Of a DNA stretch of 64,000 nt, positions 51,044-59,951 are shown in pieces; the first letter of the stretch is position 1, and each line of letters starts with the position of its first letter. Below the pieces are notes generated by a model. The model worked only from the letters and a program-made list of their open reading frames with translations. It was not told the DNA's origin and made no database searches. The DNA is from Peribacter sp043814035. GTDB taxonomy: Bacteria > Patescibacteriota > Gracilibacteria > Peribacterales > Peribacteraceae. Made by a program: the position numbers and the translations under genes. The stretch is taken from assembly GCA_043814035.1 (NCBI GenBank), contig JBDRKJ010000002.1, forward strand, positions 62,001 through 126,000. Direction: 5' to 3'.

Positions 51044-52162
51044 TCACTTCTTGAACTGCGACAGAATGTCGGCGATGCGTCCGCCCGACTTTCCGTCTCC
51101 ATAGAGGTTCGTGCAATTCTGCAGCTGCTTACGGACGGAACCATCTAAGAGAAGGCTCTCAATGGCCGCCTGAATCTGTTGAGTATCATACGGAACATCC
51201 AAAACGTTCCCCGAACGCGTCCGCCCGTGCTGTCGGTCACCGATATTCACGACAGGAAGATGAAAGGATGCCGCCTCAATGATGCCACTACTGCTGTTAC
51301 CGACCAGCGCATCCGCTGCGGCCATCCACGAAAGGTATTGGGGGTGACTGACGCTTGGAACGAACTGTGCATTCTTTTTCTTCTGCGCAAACGCTTGGAG
51401 CATTGTGTTCATCTTAAGCCCTCCGGCATCCGCATTGGTTGCGAATATCATGATGTTGGCATCGAGAGAATCAAGCGCATTAAGCGAGGATGTAAGTTGC
51501 TCCGCAGGAGTCAGCAGATCGGTGGTGTCGGGGTGCTGGACGAAGAGGAGAAGTGGCTTTCCCGTTTCAAAACCCGCCTGAGCAAGAAGCTCTTCTTTAG
51601 GAGTGACGGTCATGGAAGCGATGGTATCGAGCGCCGGTGCACCCGTGCAGTGCACATGCCGCGCTCCTTCGCCAAGCATGTGGCGCACATTGTCTGCGTA
51701 CTCTTCTGTCGCCGTGAAATGAATGGAAGCCAGCTGCGAAATGGCATGACGAACGGGGTCATCGACGGAACCGGATCGTTCTCCTGCATGGAGTTGCGCA
51801 ACAGGAATATTGAGATACGTTGCGGCCACGGCTGCGGCCAGTTGCTCGCCGCGATCGCCGAGGACGAGAACGATATTGGGTTTGCGCTTAGCGAAAAGCT
51901 GCCCACATTCGATGGTGGTCTTTCCCACAAACTCCACCATGGCCTCTTTGGTGTCTTCCAAAGAGAGAGTGTCGATTTCTGCCACGATCGTGAAGCCGCC
52001 CTGACGCACATCGTCGATGGTTGAGCCAAATTCCTTTTTAAGGTGCATGCCCACCGCCGCAACCTCGAGCTGCAAATCGGGATGCGCCTCGATTGCACGA
52101 AAGACTGGAACATAGATGCCGTAATCCGCACGCGTGCCGGTGATAGCGAGAACAGTTTTCAT
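51044..52162 (-). CDS. legG: UDP-sugar 2-epimerase (hydrolysing), NeuC/LegG-like
   Basis: 372 residues from ATG 52162 (MKTVLAITGTRADYG). GT-B fold with the TGTRADYGIYVPVF start, VLGDRGEQLAAAVAATY, LHAGERSGSVDDPVRHAISQL and the GNSSSGIIEAASF motif of the NeuC/LegG family. It releases UDP and inverts C2 to give the free 2,4-diamino sugar used by the synthase encoded just before it. The start overlaps the NeuB/LegI stop (ATGA), so the two are translationally coupled. Confidence 0.92.
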   Translation of the reverse strand: MKTVLAITGTRADYGIYVPVFRAIEAHPDLQLEVAAVGMHLKKEFGSTIDDVRQGGFTIVAEIDTLSLEDTKEAMVEFVGKTTIECGQLFAKRKPNIVLVLGDRGEQLAAAVAATYLNIPVAQLHAGERSGSVDDPVRHAISQLASIHFTATEEYADNVRHMLGEGARHVHCTGAPALDTIASMTVTPKEELLAQAGFETGKPLLLFVQHPDTTDLLTPAEQLTSSLNALDSLDANIMIFATNADAGGLKMNTMLQAFAQKKKNAQFVPSVSHPQYLSWMAAADALVGNSSSGIIEAASFHLPVVNIGDRQHGRTRSGNVLDVPYDTQQIQAAIESLLLDGSVRKQLQNCTNLYGDGKSGGRIADILSQFKK

Positions 52163-53184
52163 TGGAGCATGTCCCATGTAATCGGCGTGCCAGATTCGAT
52201 ATCTTTTTTAGCAGTCTTTCCGATGACTTCCGAAGAAAACTTTGGAGGAATACCCGTGCCCGGCCGGCGAATGGCAATCATCTCTTCTGTAAGTGATTGT
52301 CCTTTTTTAAGATCGCAAGCGGCTACTACGCTTCGACGAGCGACTTGGGCCACATTCTCTTCGCTCGGTTGCAACTCCTTCTTTGGTTCGCCGAGCGCCG
52401 CTTCGACATGACGAATACTCCGAACCATGGTCGCAAATGCTTCCGGCTCGATGGAAGAGTGATGGTCGGGGCCCGGGAGTGCGCGATCAAGCGTGAGATG
52501 TTTCTCGATCACCGTCGCCCCGCAGGCAACGGCAGCAATCGCTACTTCAATCCCCTCAGTATGATCCGAGAGACCTACAGGTAAGTCGAATGTTTCACGG
52601 AGGTGTGAAATCGCACGGAGGTGTACATCCTCATAAGGCGCAGGGTATGCACTCGTACAGTGAAGAAGCGTCAAAGGGATCTTTGCAGGACGAAAGATCT
52701 CAACGGCATCCCGCACCTCATCGAGAGTGCACATGCCGGTGGAAAGAATCACTTCAGCGCCGAGAGTCGCGACATCTTTCAAAAAAGGAAGATTCGTAAT
52801 TTCGCCCGAAGGGATTTTGAGTGTTTTGACTGGCAACGTCATCAGAAATTTTGCTGATGCGATGTCGAATGGTGTGACAATAAATTCTATTCCACACTCC
52901 TTGGCATGCGCGACAAGGCGTCGGTATGCCTCCTGCGGTAAAACAAGAGAGGCGAGCATTTCTCGCTGATTACGCCATGCACCCTTGCCTTGCTCCTGAT
53001 ACGAAGCCAGAGATGCTCCTCCAGCAAGTTCATGAGGATCGAATAGTTGAAATTTAACGGCATCGGCACCGGCGTCTTTTGCGGCATCGATCAGACGCAT
53101 GGCCATATCTTCCTTACCATTATGGTTCACGCCTGCCTCGGCGATAATGAAGGTAGATGAGCGGGGAGAGGGCTTGCGCTGCAT
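52159..53184 (-). CDS. legI: Nonulosonic acid synthase, NeuB/LegI-like
   Basis: 341 residues. TIM barrel with FIIAEAGVNHNG, DAVKFQLFDP, KIPSGEITNLPFL and SDHTEG, followed by a C-terminal SAF (antifreeze-like) domain (ARRSVVAACDLKKGQSLTEE). It condenses a 2,4-diacetamido hexose with phosphoenolpyruvate. Family motifs do not separate Leu5Ac-type from sialic acid synthase, but adjacency to LegB/LegC/LegG supports legionaminic-type acid. It is divergent from the HisF gene. Confidence 0.93.
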   Translation of the reverse strand: MQRKPSPRSSTFIIAEAGVNHNGKEDMAMRLIDAAKDAGADAVKFQLFDPHELAGGASLASYQEQGKGAWRNQREMLASLVLPQEAYRRLVAHAKECGIEFIVTPFDIASAKFLMTLPVKTLKIPSGEITNLPFLKDVATLGAEVILSTGMCTLDEVRDAVEIFRPAKIPLTLLHCTSAYPAPYEDVHLRAISHLRETFDLPVGLSDHTEGIEVAIAAVACGATVIEKHLTLDRALPGPDHHSSIEPEAFATMVRSIRHVEAALGEPKKELQPSEENVAQVARRSVVAACDLKKGQSLTEEMIAIRRPGTGIPPKFSSEVIGKTAKKDIESGTPITWDMLQ

Positions 53185-53260
53185 AGAATGACAATCCGGT
53201 CAGAAGCTCAATCTATAACCCTTTTGCCGTGTTTTCAATACACTATGTCCGATACATAGC

Positions 53261-54013
53261 GTGCGCATCATCCCCCGGCTCGACATCAAGGGGCCCAACG
53301 TGGTGAAGGGTATTCACATGGAAGGGCTGCGCGTAATCGGCACGCCAGCAGAACTTGCGCGCAAGTACTACGAACAAGGTGCAGACGAGCTCATTGCCAT
53401 GGATATCGTCGCCTCGCTCTACCGCAGAAGTCCCGATTTCGATTTGATGCGCTCGGTCGCCGATGAGCTCTTCATCCCACTTACTATGGGTGGCGGAATT
53501 CAGTCGCTGCACGACATCAATAATTTCTTGCGCGCCGGAGCGGACAAGGTCGCCATCAACTCGTATGCCATCCACAACCCTGCTCTCTTGCCTGAAGCCG
53601 TTCACCAGTTCGGTTCGCAGTGCATCGTGCTCTCGGTCGAAGCCAAACGTCGTCCGGACGGCGGATGGGAGGCATACACAGACGGCGGACGTGAACATTC
53701 GGGGCTGGATGCTATCGAATGGATCAAGCGCGCACTAGCCAAGGGCATAGGTGAAATACTGCTCACCTCCGTGGATTTCGACGGAACGAGAAAGGGGTAT
53801 GACTTGGAACTCCTTACGGCTGTAACCGCGTTCGCCGATGTGCCCGTAGTCATCCATGGTGGCGCACAAGACGCGGAATCACTGGTGCAAGCTCTTAGAA
53901 AGGGGCATGCCGATGCTGTGAGCATGTCCTCTATTCTCCACTACAACGAATGGACCATTGAAAAATTAAAAGAGGAACTCAGCGCGCAATCTATTCCCAT
54001 TCGCACCTTCTGA
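53261..54013 (+). CDS. HisF-like cyclase subunit, glycan-biosynthesis type
   Basis: 250 residues, GTG start. Whole (beta-alpha)8 barrel of the HisF family. Asp8 in RLDIKG matches the first catalytic Asp, but the second (D130 in T. maritima) is Glu127 in LSVEAKR. The second phosphate site is altered too (HGGAQ instead of SGGAG). Together with HisH next door and the amidotransferase behind it, this matches the WbpG/HisH2/HisF2 sets that feed ammonia from glutamine to make acetamidino sugars, not histidine biosynthesis, of which no other gene is present. Confidence 0.88.
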   Translation: MRIIPRLDIKGPNVVKGIHMEGLRVIGTPAELARKYYEQGADELIAMDIVASLYRRSPDFDLMRSVADELFIPLTMGGGIQSLHDINNFLRAGADKVAINSYAIHNPALLPEAVHQFGSQCIVLSVEAKRRPDGGWEAYTDGGREHSGLDAIEWIKRALAKGIGEILLTSVDFDGTRKGYDLELLTAVTAFADVPVVIHGGAQDAESLVQALRKGHADAVSMSSILHYNEWTIEKLKEELSAQSIPIRTF

Positions 54014-54014
54014 T

Positions 54015-54665
54015 ATGCCAAAAATTTGTGTTGTCGACTACGGCATCGGAAACATCCACAGTGCCATGAAGGGATTGCGTTGCTTCGCGGAGAATGTCGT
54101 ACTGAGTGAGGACCCCAAAGAAATTCATGACGCCGATGCACTCGTGCTGCCGGGGCAGGGTGCATTCGAAACAGGCATGAAAGGCCTGAGCGTCCGCGGC
54201 CTGCTCGACGAAGTAAAGACGGCGGCAGCGAAAGGTAAACCCATCCTCGGCATCTGCTTAGGCGCTCAGCTGCTGCTCGAAAAGGGATACGAATTCGGCG
54301 AGTGGGAAGGACTCGGTTTGCTCCCAGGCGAGGTTGTGTACTTCCCATCACTCAAAGATGAAGCCAAGACGCCACACATGGGCTGGAATTCCATCGATCC
54401 TACGGCAGGAAAATCCTGGAACGGGACCGTCCTCGATGGTGTCGCACCCGGTGCAGACATGTATTTCATTCATTCCTATATTCTCCAGCCAAAAGATTCC
54501 GCACATATCCTGGCGGAAACGACTTACGGCGGGCATACGTTCGCTTCTGTGATCGCAAAAGGCAACATTATTGGTTGTCAGTTCCACCCGGAGAAAAGCG
54601 GAAAAACGGGTCTGCGGATCATTGATAATTTCGTGCGGTTGACGGAGAATACGCCGCATCGGTAG
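54015..54665 (+). CDS. HisH-like glutamine amidotransferase subunit
   Basis: 216 residues, class I glutaminase. Nucleophile Cys81 in LGICLGAQLL, and His191 and Glu193 in CQFHPEKS complete the triad. It makes ammonia from glutamine and passes it through its HisF partner. It begins 1 nt after the HisF-like gene and is followed by the N-acetyl sugar amidotransferase after 25 nt, so all three form one operon. Confidence 0.93.
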   Translation: MPKICVVDYGIGNIHSAMKGLRCFAENVVLSEDPKEIHDADALVLPGQGAFETGMKGLSVRGLLDEVKTAAAKGKPILGICLGAQLLLEKGYEFGEWEGLGLLPGEVVYFPSLKDEAKTPHMGWNSIDPTAGKSWNGTVLDGVAPGADMYFIHSYILQPKDSAHILAETTYGGHTFASVIAKGNIIGCQFHPEKSGKTGLRIIDNFVRLTENTPHR

Positions 54666-54690
54666 CTCCCTTCTATCGCACTGACACCCA

Positions 54691-55971
54691 ATGGACAGCC
54701 ACTCTCTAGTCGCCACCGAGCCCGTCTCCGCTTCGGATACTTCGGATGAACGCCAGTACGGTCTGCCGGCCACGGTGAAGTTCTGCCGAAAGTGCGTCAT
54801 GCCCAACAGCCGACCATCCTCCTGCAACGAGTATCAGCACAACATCCGCCTCAAGCACCGGTACATCGAACTTGACGAAGAGGGTGTATGCAGCGCCTGC
54901 CGCTTCTGCGAAGCCAAGTATGACGGAACGATTAATTGGCAGGAACGCGAAAAGGAGCTTCTGGAGCTTCTCGCACAGTACCGAAGCACGGATGGCTCGT
55001 ACGACGTGCTCGTGCCGGGCAGCGGCGGCAAAGACAGCTGCTATGCCGCCCACGTGCTCAAGTACAAGTACGGCATGCACCCGCTCACCGTCACATGGGC
55101 ACCGCACCTGTACACGGACATCGGCTTCCGCAATTTTCAGAACTGGATCCACATCGGAGGATTCGACAACTACCTCTTCACTCCCAACGGCAGAACGCAT
55201 CGCCTCCTCACCCGCAACGCCTTCCTCCATCTGCTGCATCCGTTTCAGCTGTTCATTCTGGGGCAGAAGACATTTGCGGTGAAGATGGCCATCAAGTTCA
55301 ACATCCCGCTGATCTTCTACGGGGAGAGCCCGGGGGAATATGGCGCCAACATATCGATCCACCAAAAAAAGTTCTCCAGTGACGATAATAACAATGCCGG
55401 TTTCCGTTTTGATTTTCTTCAAGGAAGAAGCCTCGATCAAATTTATCTCGGTGGCGTTTCGGTCGCCGAGTACCTCGAGAAAGGCATCTCGAAAGGGGAT
55501 CTGGAACCCTACTTCCCGGCGGATCCCGCCGAAATCGAGAGGCAGAAAATCGAATTCCACTACCTAGGCTACTACTTGAACTGGCACCCACAGGAAACCT
55601 TCTACTACGCCGTGAAGCACTGCGGCTTCGAGGCTGCTCCCGAGCGCACGCCCGGAACCTACAGCAAGTACAACAGTCTTGATGACCGAACGGATGATTT
55701 CTTCTACTACACGACTCTCATCAAATTCGGCTACGGCCGCGCGACGCAGGATGCCTCGCAGGAAATCCGGAACAAGGAGATCACCCGGGAGGAAGGCGTG
55801 GCACTGGTGCACCGATTCGGCAGGGAGTTCCCGCAGCGCCACTTCAAGGATTTCCTGCAGTACATCGATATCGACGAGAAGAAATTCTGGGAGACGGTCG
55901 ATTCCTACCGCGACCTCAGCCTGTGGGAAAAAACCAGCGAGGGCTGGAAGCTCAAACACATCGTGCAGTAG
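54691..55971 (+). CDS. N-acetyl sugar amidotransferase (WbpG/PseA-like)
   Basis: 426 residues. N-terminal zinc-type cysteines CRKCVMP and CSACRFC (about 32-74) precede an ATP-pyrophosphatase fold with PP-loop PGSGGKDSCYAA near 109. The family converts an acetamido group to an acetamidino group on a nonulosonic acid or its precursor, using ammonia from HisH/HisF. It ends the HisF-HisH operon. A related paralogue is at 59952-61115. Confidence 0.9.
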   Translation: MDSHSLVATEPVSASDTSDERQYGLPATVKFCRKCVMPNSRPSSCNEYQHNIRLKHRYIELDEEGVCSACRFCEAKYDGTINWQEREKELLELLAQYRSTDGSYDVLVPGSGGKDSCYAAHVLKYKYGMHPLTVTWAPHLYTDIGFRNFQNWIHIGGFDNYLFTPNGRTHRLLTRNAFLHLLHPFQLFILGQKTFAVKMAIKFNIPLIFYGESPGEYGANISIHQKKFSSDDNNNAGFRFDFLQGRSLDQIYLGGVSVAEYLEKGISKGDLEPYFPADPAEIERQKIEFHYLGYYLNWHPQETFYYAVKHCGFEAAPERTPGTYSKYNSLDDRTDDFFYYTTLIKFGYGRATQDASQEIRNKEITREEGVALVHRFGREFPQRHFKDFLQYIDIDEKKFWETVDSYRDLSLWEKTSEGWKLKHIVQ

Positions 55972-55992
55972 CCACTGCGGTCACGTGCATGT

Positions 55993-56712
55993 CTATAGGG
56001 AAAAGCCGAGTTTATTATTCGCCAGCAGGAACTCCATGAAAGCAAAATCCTCCGGCGTATCCAGATCGAAGCATGGATGCTGCATTTCGTACACAAGGGA
56101 GCGCTCCGAAACGGCGCTCTGGCGATCCGTGTCGAAGAACGCGCGGCGGTAGAAGTAGAACGCTGCGTTCATGTCGTACACCTTCGGCGCACTCTGTCGG
56201 GAAAGCACGGTGGTTGTGGGTTTCTCGCAGAGTCGCACATAGCCATCTCCTCCCTCCTCCACCATGCTGAAGTAGGGGCTGCGTCGCGCCGGGCTGACGG
56301 AGAAGATGTTGAGCGCCGCGGGATCCCGCTCAAGGATGGCAAACCCCTGTTCCAGATCGGCAATGGTACAAAGCGGAGAGGTGACATCGAGATCGAGCAG
56401 GAAGTCGTAACGCTTGTTCTGTCGCTGCTCTTCATGCAGGAGCAGATGCCGCAGTACCGGAACCTTGCCCGCCGTATCCGAAGCGAGTTCGGAGGGACGG
56501 AGATAGTCGCTTGCAAGCCCATGCTGCGCCGCAACGGACCGGATCTCATCGCTATCCGTGGAAAGGGCAACATCGGCCTTCACCTGCTGCGCGTACTGAA
56601 ACGCATGACGAATGGTGTAGCTGATGAGCGGCAAGCCGCTCATCAGACGGACATTCTTGCCCGGAATGCCTTTGGAGCCGCCGCGGGCGCAGAGAGTGAT
56701 GAGGAGGGACAT
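55993..56712 (-). CDS. legF: CMP-nonulosonate synthetase, NeuA/LegF-like
   Basis: 239 residues. ITLCARGGSKGIPGKNVRLM is the CMP-sialate synthetase P-loop-like start; DLDVTSPLC and DMNAAFYFYRR are further family motifs. It activates the nonulosonic acid with CTP for transfer. Placed between the legionaminic-type and pseudaminic-type genes, it could serve either; the other candidate cytidylyltransferase is at 57885. Confidence 0.9.
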   Translation of the reverse strand: MSLLITLCARGGSKGIPGKNVRLMSGLPLISYTIRHAFQYAQQVKADVALSTDSDEIRSVAAQHGLASDYLRPSELASDTAGKVPVLRHLLLHEEQRQNKRYDFLLDLDVTSPLCTIADLEQGFAILERDPAALNIFSVSPARRSPYFSMVEEGGDGYVRLCEKPTTTVLSRQSAPKVYDMNAAFYFYRRAFFDTDRQSAVSERSLVYEMQHPCFDLDTPEDFAFMEFLLANNKLGFSL

Positions 56713-56816
56713 AAAGAGGAAAATCCAAGTGCTACAATACAGACAAATGACGGAGAAAACAGCCGTCCCCTGCCTGCAAAACCCAAGATTTTAAGCAAAA
56801 AATTCCGGGAATGTGA

Positions 56817-56822
56817 TATTCT
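56817..56822 (+). promoter_or_regulatory. -10 box of pseB
   Basis: TATTCT, 7 nt before ATG 56830. Confidence 0.5.
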
Positions 56823-56829
56823 CCCCACG

Positions 56830-57819
56830 ATGGGTATTGACGGGAAACTCTCCATTTTAGTGACTGGCGGCACGGGATCCTTCGGCAGAAAGTTTGTTGA
56901 GATGGTATTGAAAGGAACGCATCCTCACAAATTGATCGTCTTCAGCCGTGATGAACTCAAGCAGCACGAAATGCGCGGAGCGGGCTTCACCCAAACATGC
57001 ATGCGATACTTCATTGGAGATGTGCGCGACCGCGAGAGACTGCGGCGTGCTATGAATGGTGTAGATATCGTCGTGCATGCTGCTGCTCTTAAACACGTGT
57101 CAGCCTGTGAATACAATCCGATTGAGGCGATCCAGACGAATATCATCGGCGCACAGAACATCATCAATGCGGCAATCGATGCAGGAGTGAAGAAGGTTCT
57201 TGCCCTTAGTACCGACAAGGCAGTGAATCCGGTGAATCTCTATGGAGCATCCAAGCTCTGCGCGGAAAAATTGTTCGTGCAGGGCAACGCCTACTCAGGG
57301 GCTGGAGGAACTCTCTTCAGCTGCGTACGGTATGGCAACGTAATAGGAAGTCGTGGCAGCGTCATCCCTCTGTTTCGCAAACAGCTGAAAACAGGGACTA
57401 TTTCGATCACCGATGAACGCATGACCCGCTTTTGGATTACGCTCGAACAGGGAGTGAATTTTGTTCTCGACTGCCTTAAAGAAATGCACGGCGGGGAAAT
57501 CTTTGTGCCCAAAATCCCCAGTGCTCATCTGACAGACCTTGTGGAAGCAATAGCACCCGACTGCAAGAAAACAATCACAGGTATCCGCGCAGGCGAAAAA
57601 CTGCACGAGTGTCTGCTCTCGGAAGATGAGGCGCGCCACACGGTGGAACTCCCCAATATGTTCGTGATCGAACCCGAAGATGACGCATGGGGATTTGTTC
57701 ACTGGAAAGGATCTCGCTTACAGGAGAACTGGCGATACACCAGCGACACGAATACAGAATGGCTCACGCAGCAGCAATTAAAGACGCTCCTACAGGAATC
57801 AGAACCGAGCGCAGCATAA
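56830..57819 (+). CDS. pseB: UDP-N-acetylglucosamine 4,6-dehydratase (inverting), PseB-like
   Basis: 329 residues from ATG 56830 (MGIDGKLSILVTGGTG). The same frame is open back to 56077, but that part is the antisense of the NeuA-like gene. Active site Thr128-Asp129-Lys130 with Tyr138 and Lys142 (NLYGASK), the form of C5-inverting dehydratases that begin pseudaminic acid synthesis. GGTGSFGRKFV binds NADP. Its partner aminotransferase PseC is 3.5 kb away at 61302. Confidence 0.92.
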   Translation: MGIDGKLSILVTGGTGSFGRKFVEMVLKGTHPHKLIVFSRDELKQHEMRGAGFTQTCMRYFIGDVRDRERLRRAMNGVDIVVHAAALKHVSACEYNPIEAIQTNIIGAQNIINAAIDAGVKKVLALSTDKAVNPVNLYGASKLCAEKLFVQGNAYSGAGGTLFSCVRYGNVIGSRGSVIPLFRKQLKTGTISITDERMTRFWITLEQGVNFVLDCLKEMHGGEIFVPKIPSAHLTDLVEAIAPDCKKTITGIRAGEKLHECLLSEDEARHTVELPNMFVIEPEDDAWGFVHWKGSRLQENWRYTSDTNTEWLTQQQLKTLLQESEPSAA

Positions 57820-57884
57820 ATCAGTGATGTACAGACACAGACGCTCTGCACACTATTCTCTATGAATCGAGTCGAGCGGAGAGG

Positions 57885-58619
57885 CTAGATCTTGTCGTGA
57901 AGGGATTTCTGCTGAATGCAATGATTGATCTGTGCCAGTGCGGGATCATCTTTGAGAAGGGTTATAATGTCTTGTAAGGAAGGGGCTTCTTTCTTTCCTA
58001 GCCGCTTATAGATTTCCCGCACCAATTGGAAATCTTCCGCTGTATCCACAGTCAGACGAAATTGTGACAGGTCTATTGCGTACTCAATGTTTTCCAAATG
58101 AAAAAGCTTGGGATGTTCGAATAGGTACGGCGTGACATGTTCGCGCTCATACGGAAGGTGCGCCTCTCTCCATGCACGTCCGAGGGCATCCGATGTCATG
58201 ACCTCAACATCAAGCCCACGTGGAAATGTCCTCCGAAGGGTATTGCTGGCATAGTCTGCTTTCGTTTTTTGAAAGACCGTGACAACGTCGTCAACAACTG
58301 CTGGATCCATGAACGGGCAGTCAGCAGTAATGCGTACAACTACCTCGGCACCAGCGGATGTCGCCGCGCACTGGTATCGATCAAGAACATCCTGTTCTGA
58401 TCCGCGAAAGACGGGAACAGAGAGTCGCTGACACTCATGTTCCACTGCCTGGTCGGAAACTGCTGTTGTCGTTGCGACCAAAACACCATCAATCTTCTTC
58501 GCCTTCTGGGCACGTCGGATGACCCAGGACAGCATCGTCTCACCCGCGATATCCATCAGAACCTTCCCCGGAAGACGCGTGCTCCCCATCCGTGCCTGAA
58601 TAATAACGATAGTCTTCAC
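57885..58619 (-). CDS. SpsF-type cytidylyltransferase
   Basis: 244 residues from GTG 58619, which lies 7 nt after TAGTGT. The N-terminus TIVIIQARMGSTRLPGKVL and VRITADCPFMDP are the SpsF signature. In B. subtilis the spsC-D-E-F-G order puts this family with a PseC-like aminotransferase and a PseG-like hydrolase, both present here. It probably activates pseudaminic-type acid or a related sugar; direct evidence for the family's reaction is limited. Confidence 0.88.
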   Translation of the reverse strand: MKTIVIIQARMGSTRLPGKVLMDIAGETMLSWVIRRAQKAKKIDGVLVATTTAVSDQAVEHECQRLSVPVFRGSEQDVLDRYQCAATSAGAEVVVRITADCPFMDPAVVDDVVTVFQKTKADYASNTLRRTFPRGLDVEVMTSDALGRAWREAHLPYEREHVTPYLFEHPKLFHLENIEYAIDLSQFRLTVDTAEDFQLVREIYKRLGKKEAPSLQDIITLLKDDPALAQINHCIQQKSLHDKI

Positions 58620-58626
58620 ATTGCAG

Positions 58627-58632
58627 ACACTA
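58627..58632 (-). promoter_or_regulatory. -10 box of the SpsF-type gene
   Basis: TAGTGT on the minus strand, 7 nt before GTG 58619. Confidence 0.5.
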
Positions 58633-58676
58633 TCGAGGACGCCATTCGGTGGCAATATTCTTTCTCCTGCGTACAT

Positions 58677-59078
58677 TCACACACGCATCGGGAATCCCTG
58701 CTTCTTAAGGTAATACTTGGCTTCCAATGGCGTTTGCTGAGTGAACTGATACATGGCAGATGCTGCAACCGCAGAAGCTCCCCCTTCGCCGAGGGCGCGC
58801 TCCATATCTGCGTAAGTTCCGGCTCCTCCTGAGGCGATGACGGGGATGGAAACAGCTCCGGTGATGCGTTGGATCAGGGCAATGTCATATCCAGCAAGTG
58901 TACCATCGCGCTCAATGGATGTAACAAGGATTTCTCCTGCTCCATGTTCCTCGGCGATCTTTGCGACATCCGCAGGATCTCTACCCGTGGCTCGCGTCCC
59001 CGCCTGCGTGAAAACTTCGTACGTGCCATCCTCTCTCCTCCGTGCGTCAATCGACACTACGACGCAAGGAGGACTCAT
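58677..59078 (-). CDS. C-terminal half of HisF (half-barrel), remnant or stand-alone
   Basis: 133 residues from ATG 59078 corresponding to strands beta5-beta8 of HisF, i.e. the C-terminal half-barrel. It keeps Asp11 in SIDAR (second catalytic Asp of HisF), the SIERDGT loop (54-60) and the phosphate motif IASGGAG (81-87), all lost or changed in the full-length HisF-like protein at 53261. Upstream codons reach a stop after 16 residues and show no HisF similarity, so the N-terminal half is missing, not frameshifted nearby. It may be a recent remnant of a HisF2 that served the second amidotransferase, or a functional half-barrel that dimerises. Confidence 0.8.
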   Translation of the reverse strand: MSPPCVVVSIDARRREDGTYEVFTQAGTRATGRDPADVAKIAEEHGAGEILVTSIERDGTLAGYDIALIQRITGAVSIPVIASGGAGTYADMERALGEGGASAVAASAMYQFTQQTPLEAKYYLKKQGFPMRV

Positions 59079-59266
59079 ATGAAGAACTGGAATCCAATAA
59101 TGAAGGTTATTTTGAACTCGTGTAGGTCACACACGGGATCCCTGCCCCTCATTTTATCAGATGACTGCCAAATCCTGAGAATAACCGAATCCAATTTTTA
59201 CTTTTGTACTGGAGTTTAATGGAAATAAGTGGGAATTGCTGTACTCTTCGTAACTGTTTATCTCAC
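59079..59266. other. Intergenic stretch between the HisF half and the methylase
   Basis: No gene and no trace of the HisF N-terminal half was seen. TACTCT at 59242-59247 could be a -10 box for the methylase 19 nt farther on. Confidence 0.4.
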
Positions 59267-59905
59267 ATGACAATTCCCTCTGCACCATCGGCTCTCTCCA
59301 CGGATAATCACGAGGATGCGTCCCGACTTGAATCACTCTGGAGCGGGACATTCGGTGACGCGTATACCGAACGGAACAAAGACACAGGAAAAGGGAGAGA
59401 GAATTTCTGGCATCGATTCCTCAAGGAATACCATGTGAAGAATGTGCTTGAGGTTGGATGCAACGTAGGAGTGAATCTTCAATGTATGCTTCCTTTCATC
59501 AAAGAAACTGACATGTTTGGCGTTGATGTAAATACCGAAGCCCTGAGCATTTTGAAAGAGAAGTTTCCCCTCGTGAATGCCCTTCGTGCCTCCGCACGTA
59601 CACTTCCGTTTCCGGATGCTTCGTTCGATCTCGTATTCACGGCGGGCGTCCTGATCCATCAGCCAACAGAATCTCTTGGGGACGTGATGAAAGAAATGGT
59701 CCGATGCTCCCGAAAATATGTTCTCTGTATGGAATACTTTGCAGAAGAAACTGAAGAAGTGCCGTATCGTAATCAAAAAGGGGCACTCTTTAAGAGAAAT
59801 TACGGCAAGCTATTTCAGGCATTTCCACTCACTCTTCTGAAACAGGATTACTTGGGTCCAGAAGAAGGATGGGATCGGGTGACGTGGTGGCTCTTTCAGA
59901 AATAA
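59267..59905 (+). CDS. Pseudaminic acid biosynthesis-associated methylase
   Basis: 212 residues from ATG 59267. It has the recognisable pattern of the Pse-associated methylase family: LWSGTFGDAYTERN near the start, motif I VLEVGCNVGVNLQCML, GVDVNTEAL, and the end RNYGKLFQAFP. SAM-dependent; probably methylates the nonulosonic acid or its carrier. It lies inside the pse-type gene group, which supports the call. Confidence 0.88.
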   Translation: MTIPSAPSALSTDNHEDASRLESLWSGTFGDAYTERNKDTGKGRENFWHRFLKEYHVKNVLEVGCNVGVNLQCMLPFIKETDMFGVDVNTEALSILKEKFPLVNALRASARTLPFPDASFDLVFTAGVLIHQPTESLGDVMKEMVRCSRKYVLCMEYFAEETEEVPYRNQKGALFKRNYGKLFQAFPLTLLKQDYLGPEEGWDRVTWWLFQK

Positions 59906-59951
59906 GCTCCGGGAGCCGGAGAGCTTCCATGGCCATCAGTCTGCCGCGTGT

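Noticed and set aside
51179..52024. Plus-strand frame of 281 codons
   Set aside because: Antisense to the NeuC/LegG-like gene.
53261..54665. Histidine biosynthesis function for HisF/HisH
   Set aside because: Catalytic residues of HisF are changed, no other his gene is present, and the pair is in an operon with a sugar amidotransferase.
54706..55560. Minus-strand frame of 284 codons
   Set aside because: Antisense to the amidotransferase gene with intact cysteines and PP-loop.
56077..56829. A 251-codon open extension upstream of pseB in the same frame
   Set aside because: It is antisense to the well-supported NeuA-like gene and has no SDR similarity; the GGTG motif and a -10 box place the start at 56830.
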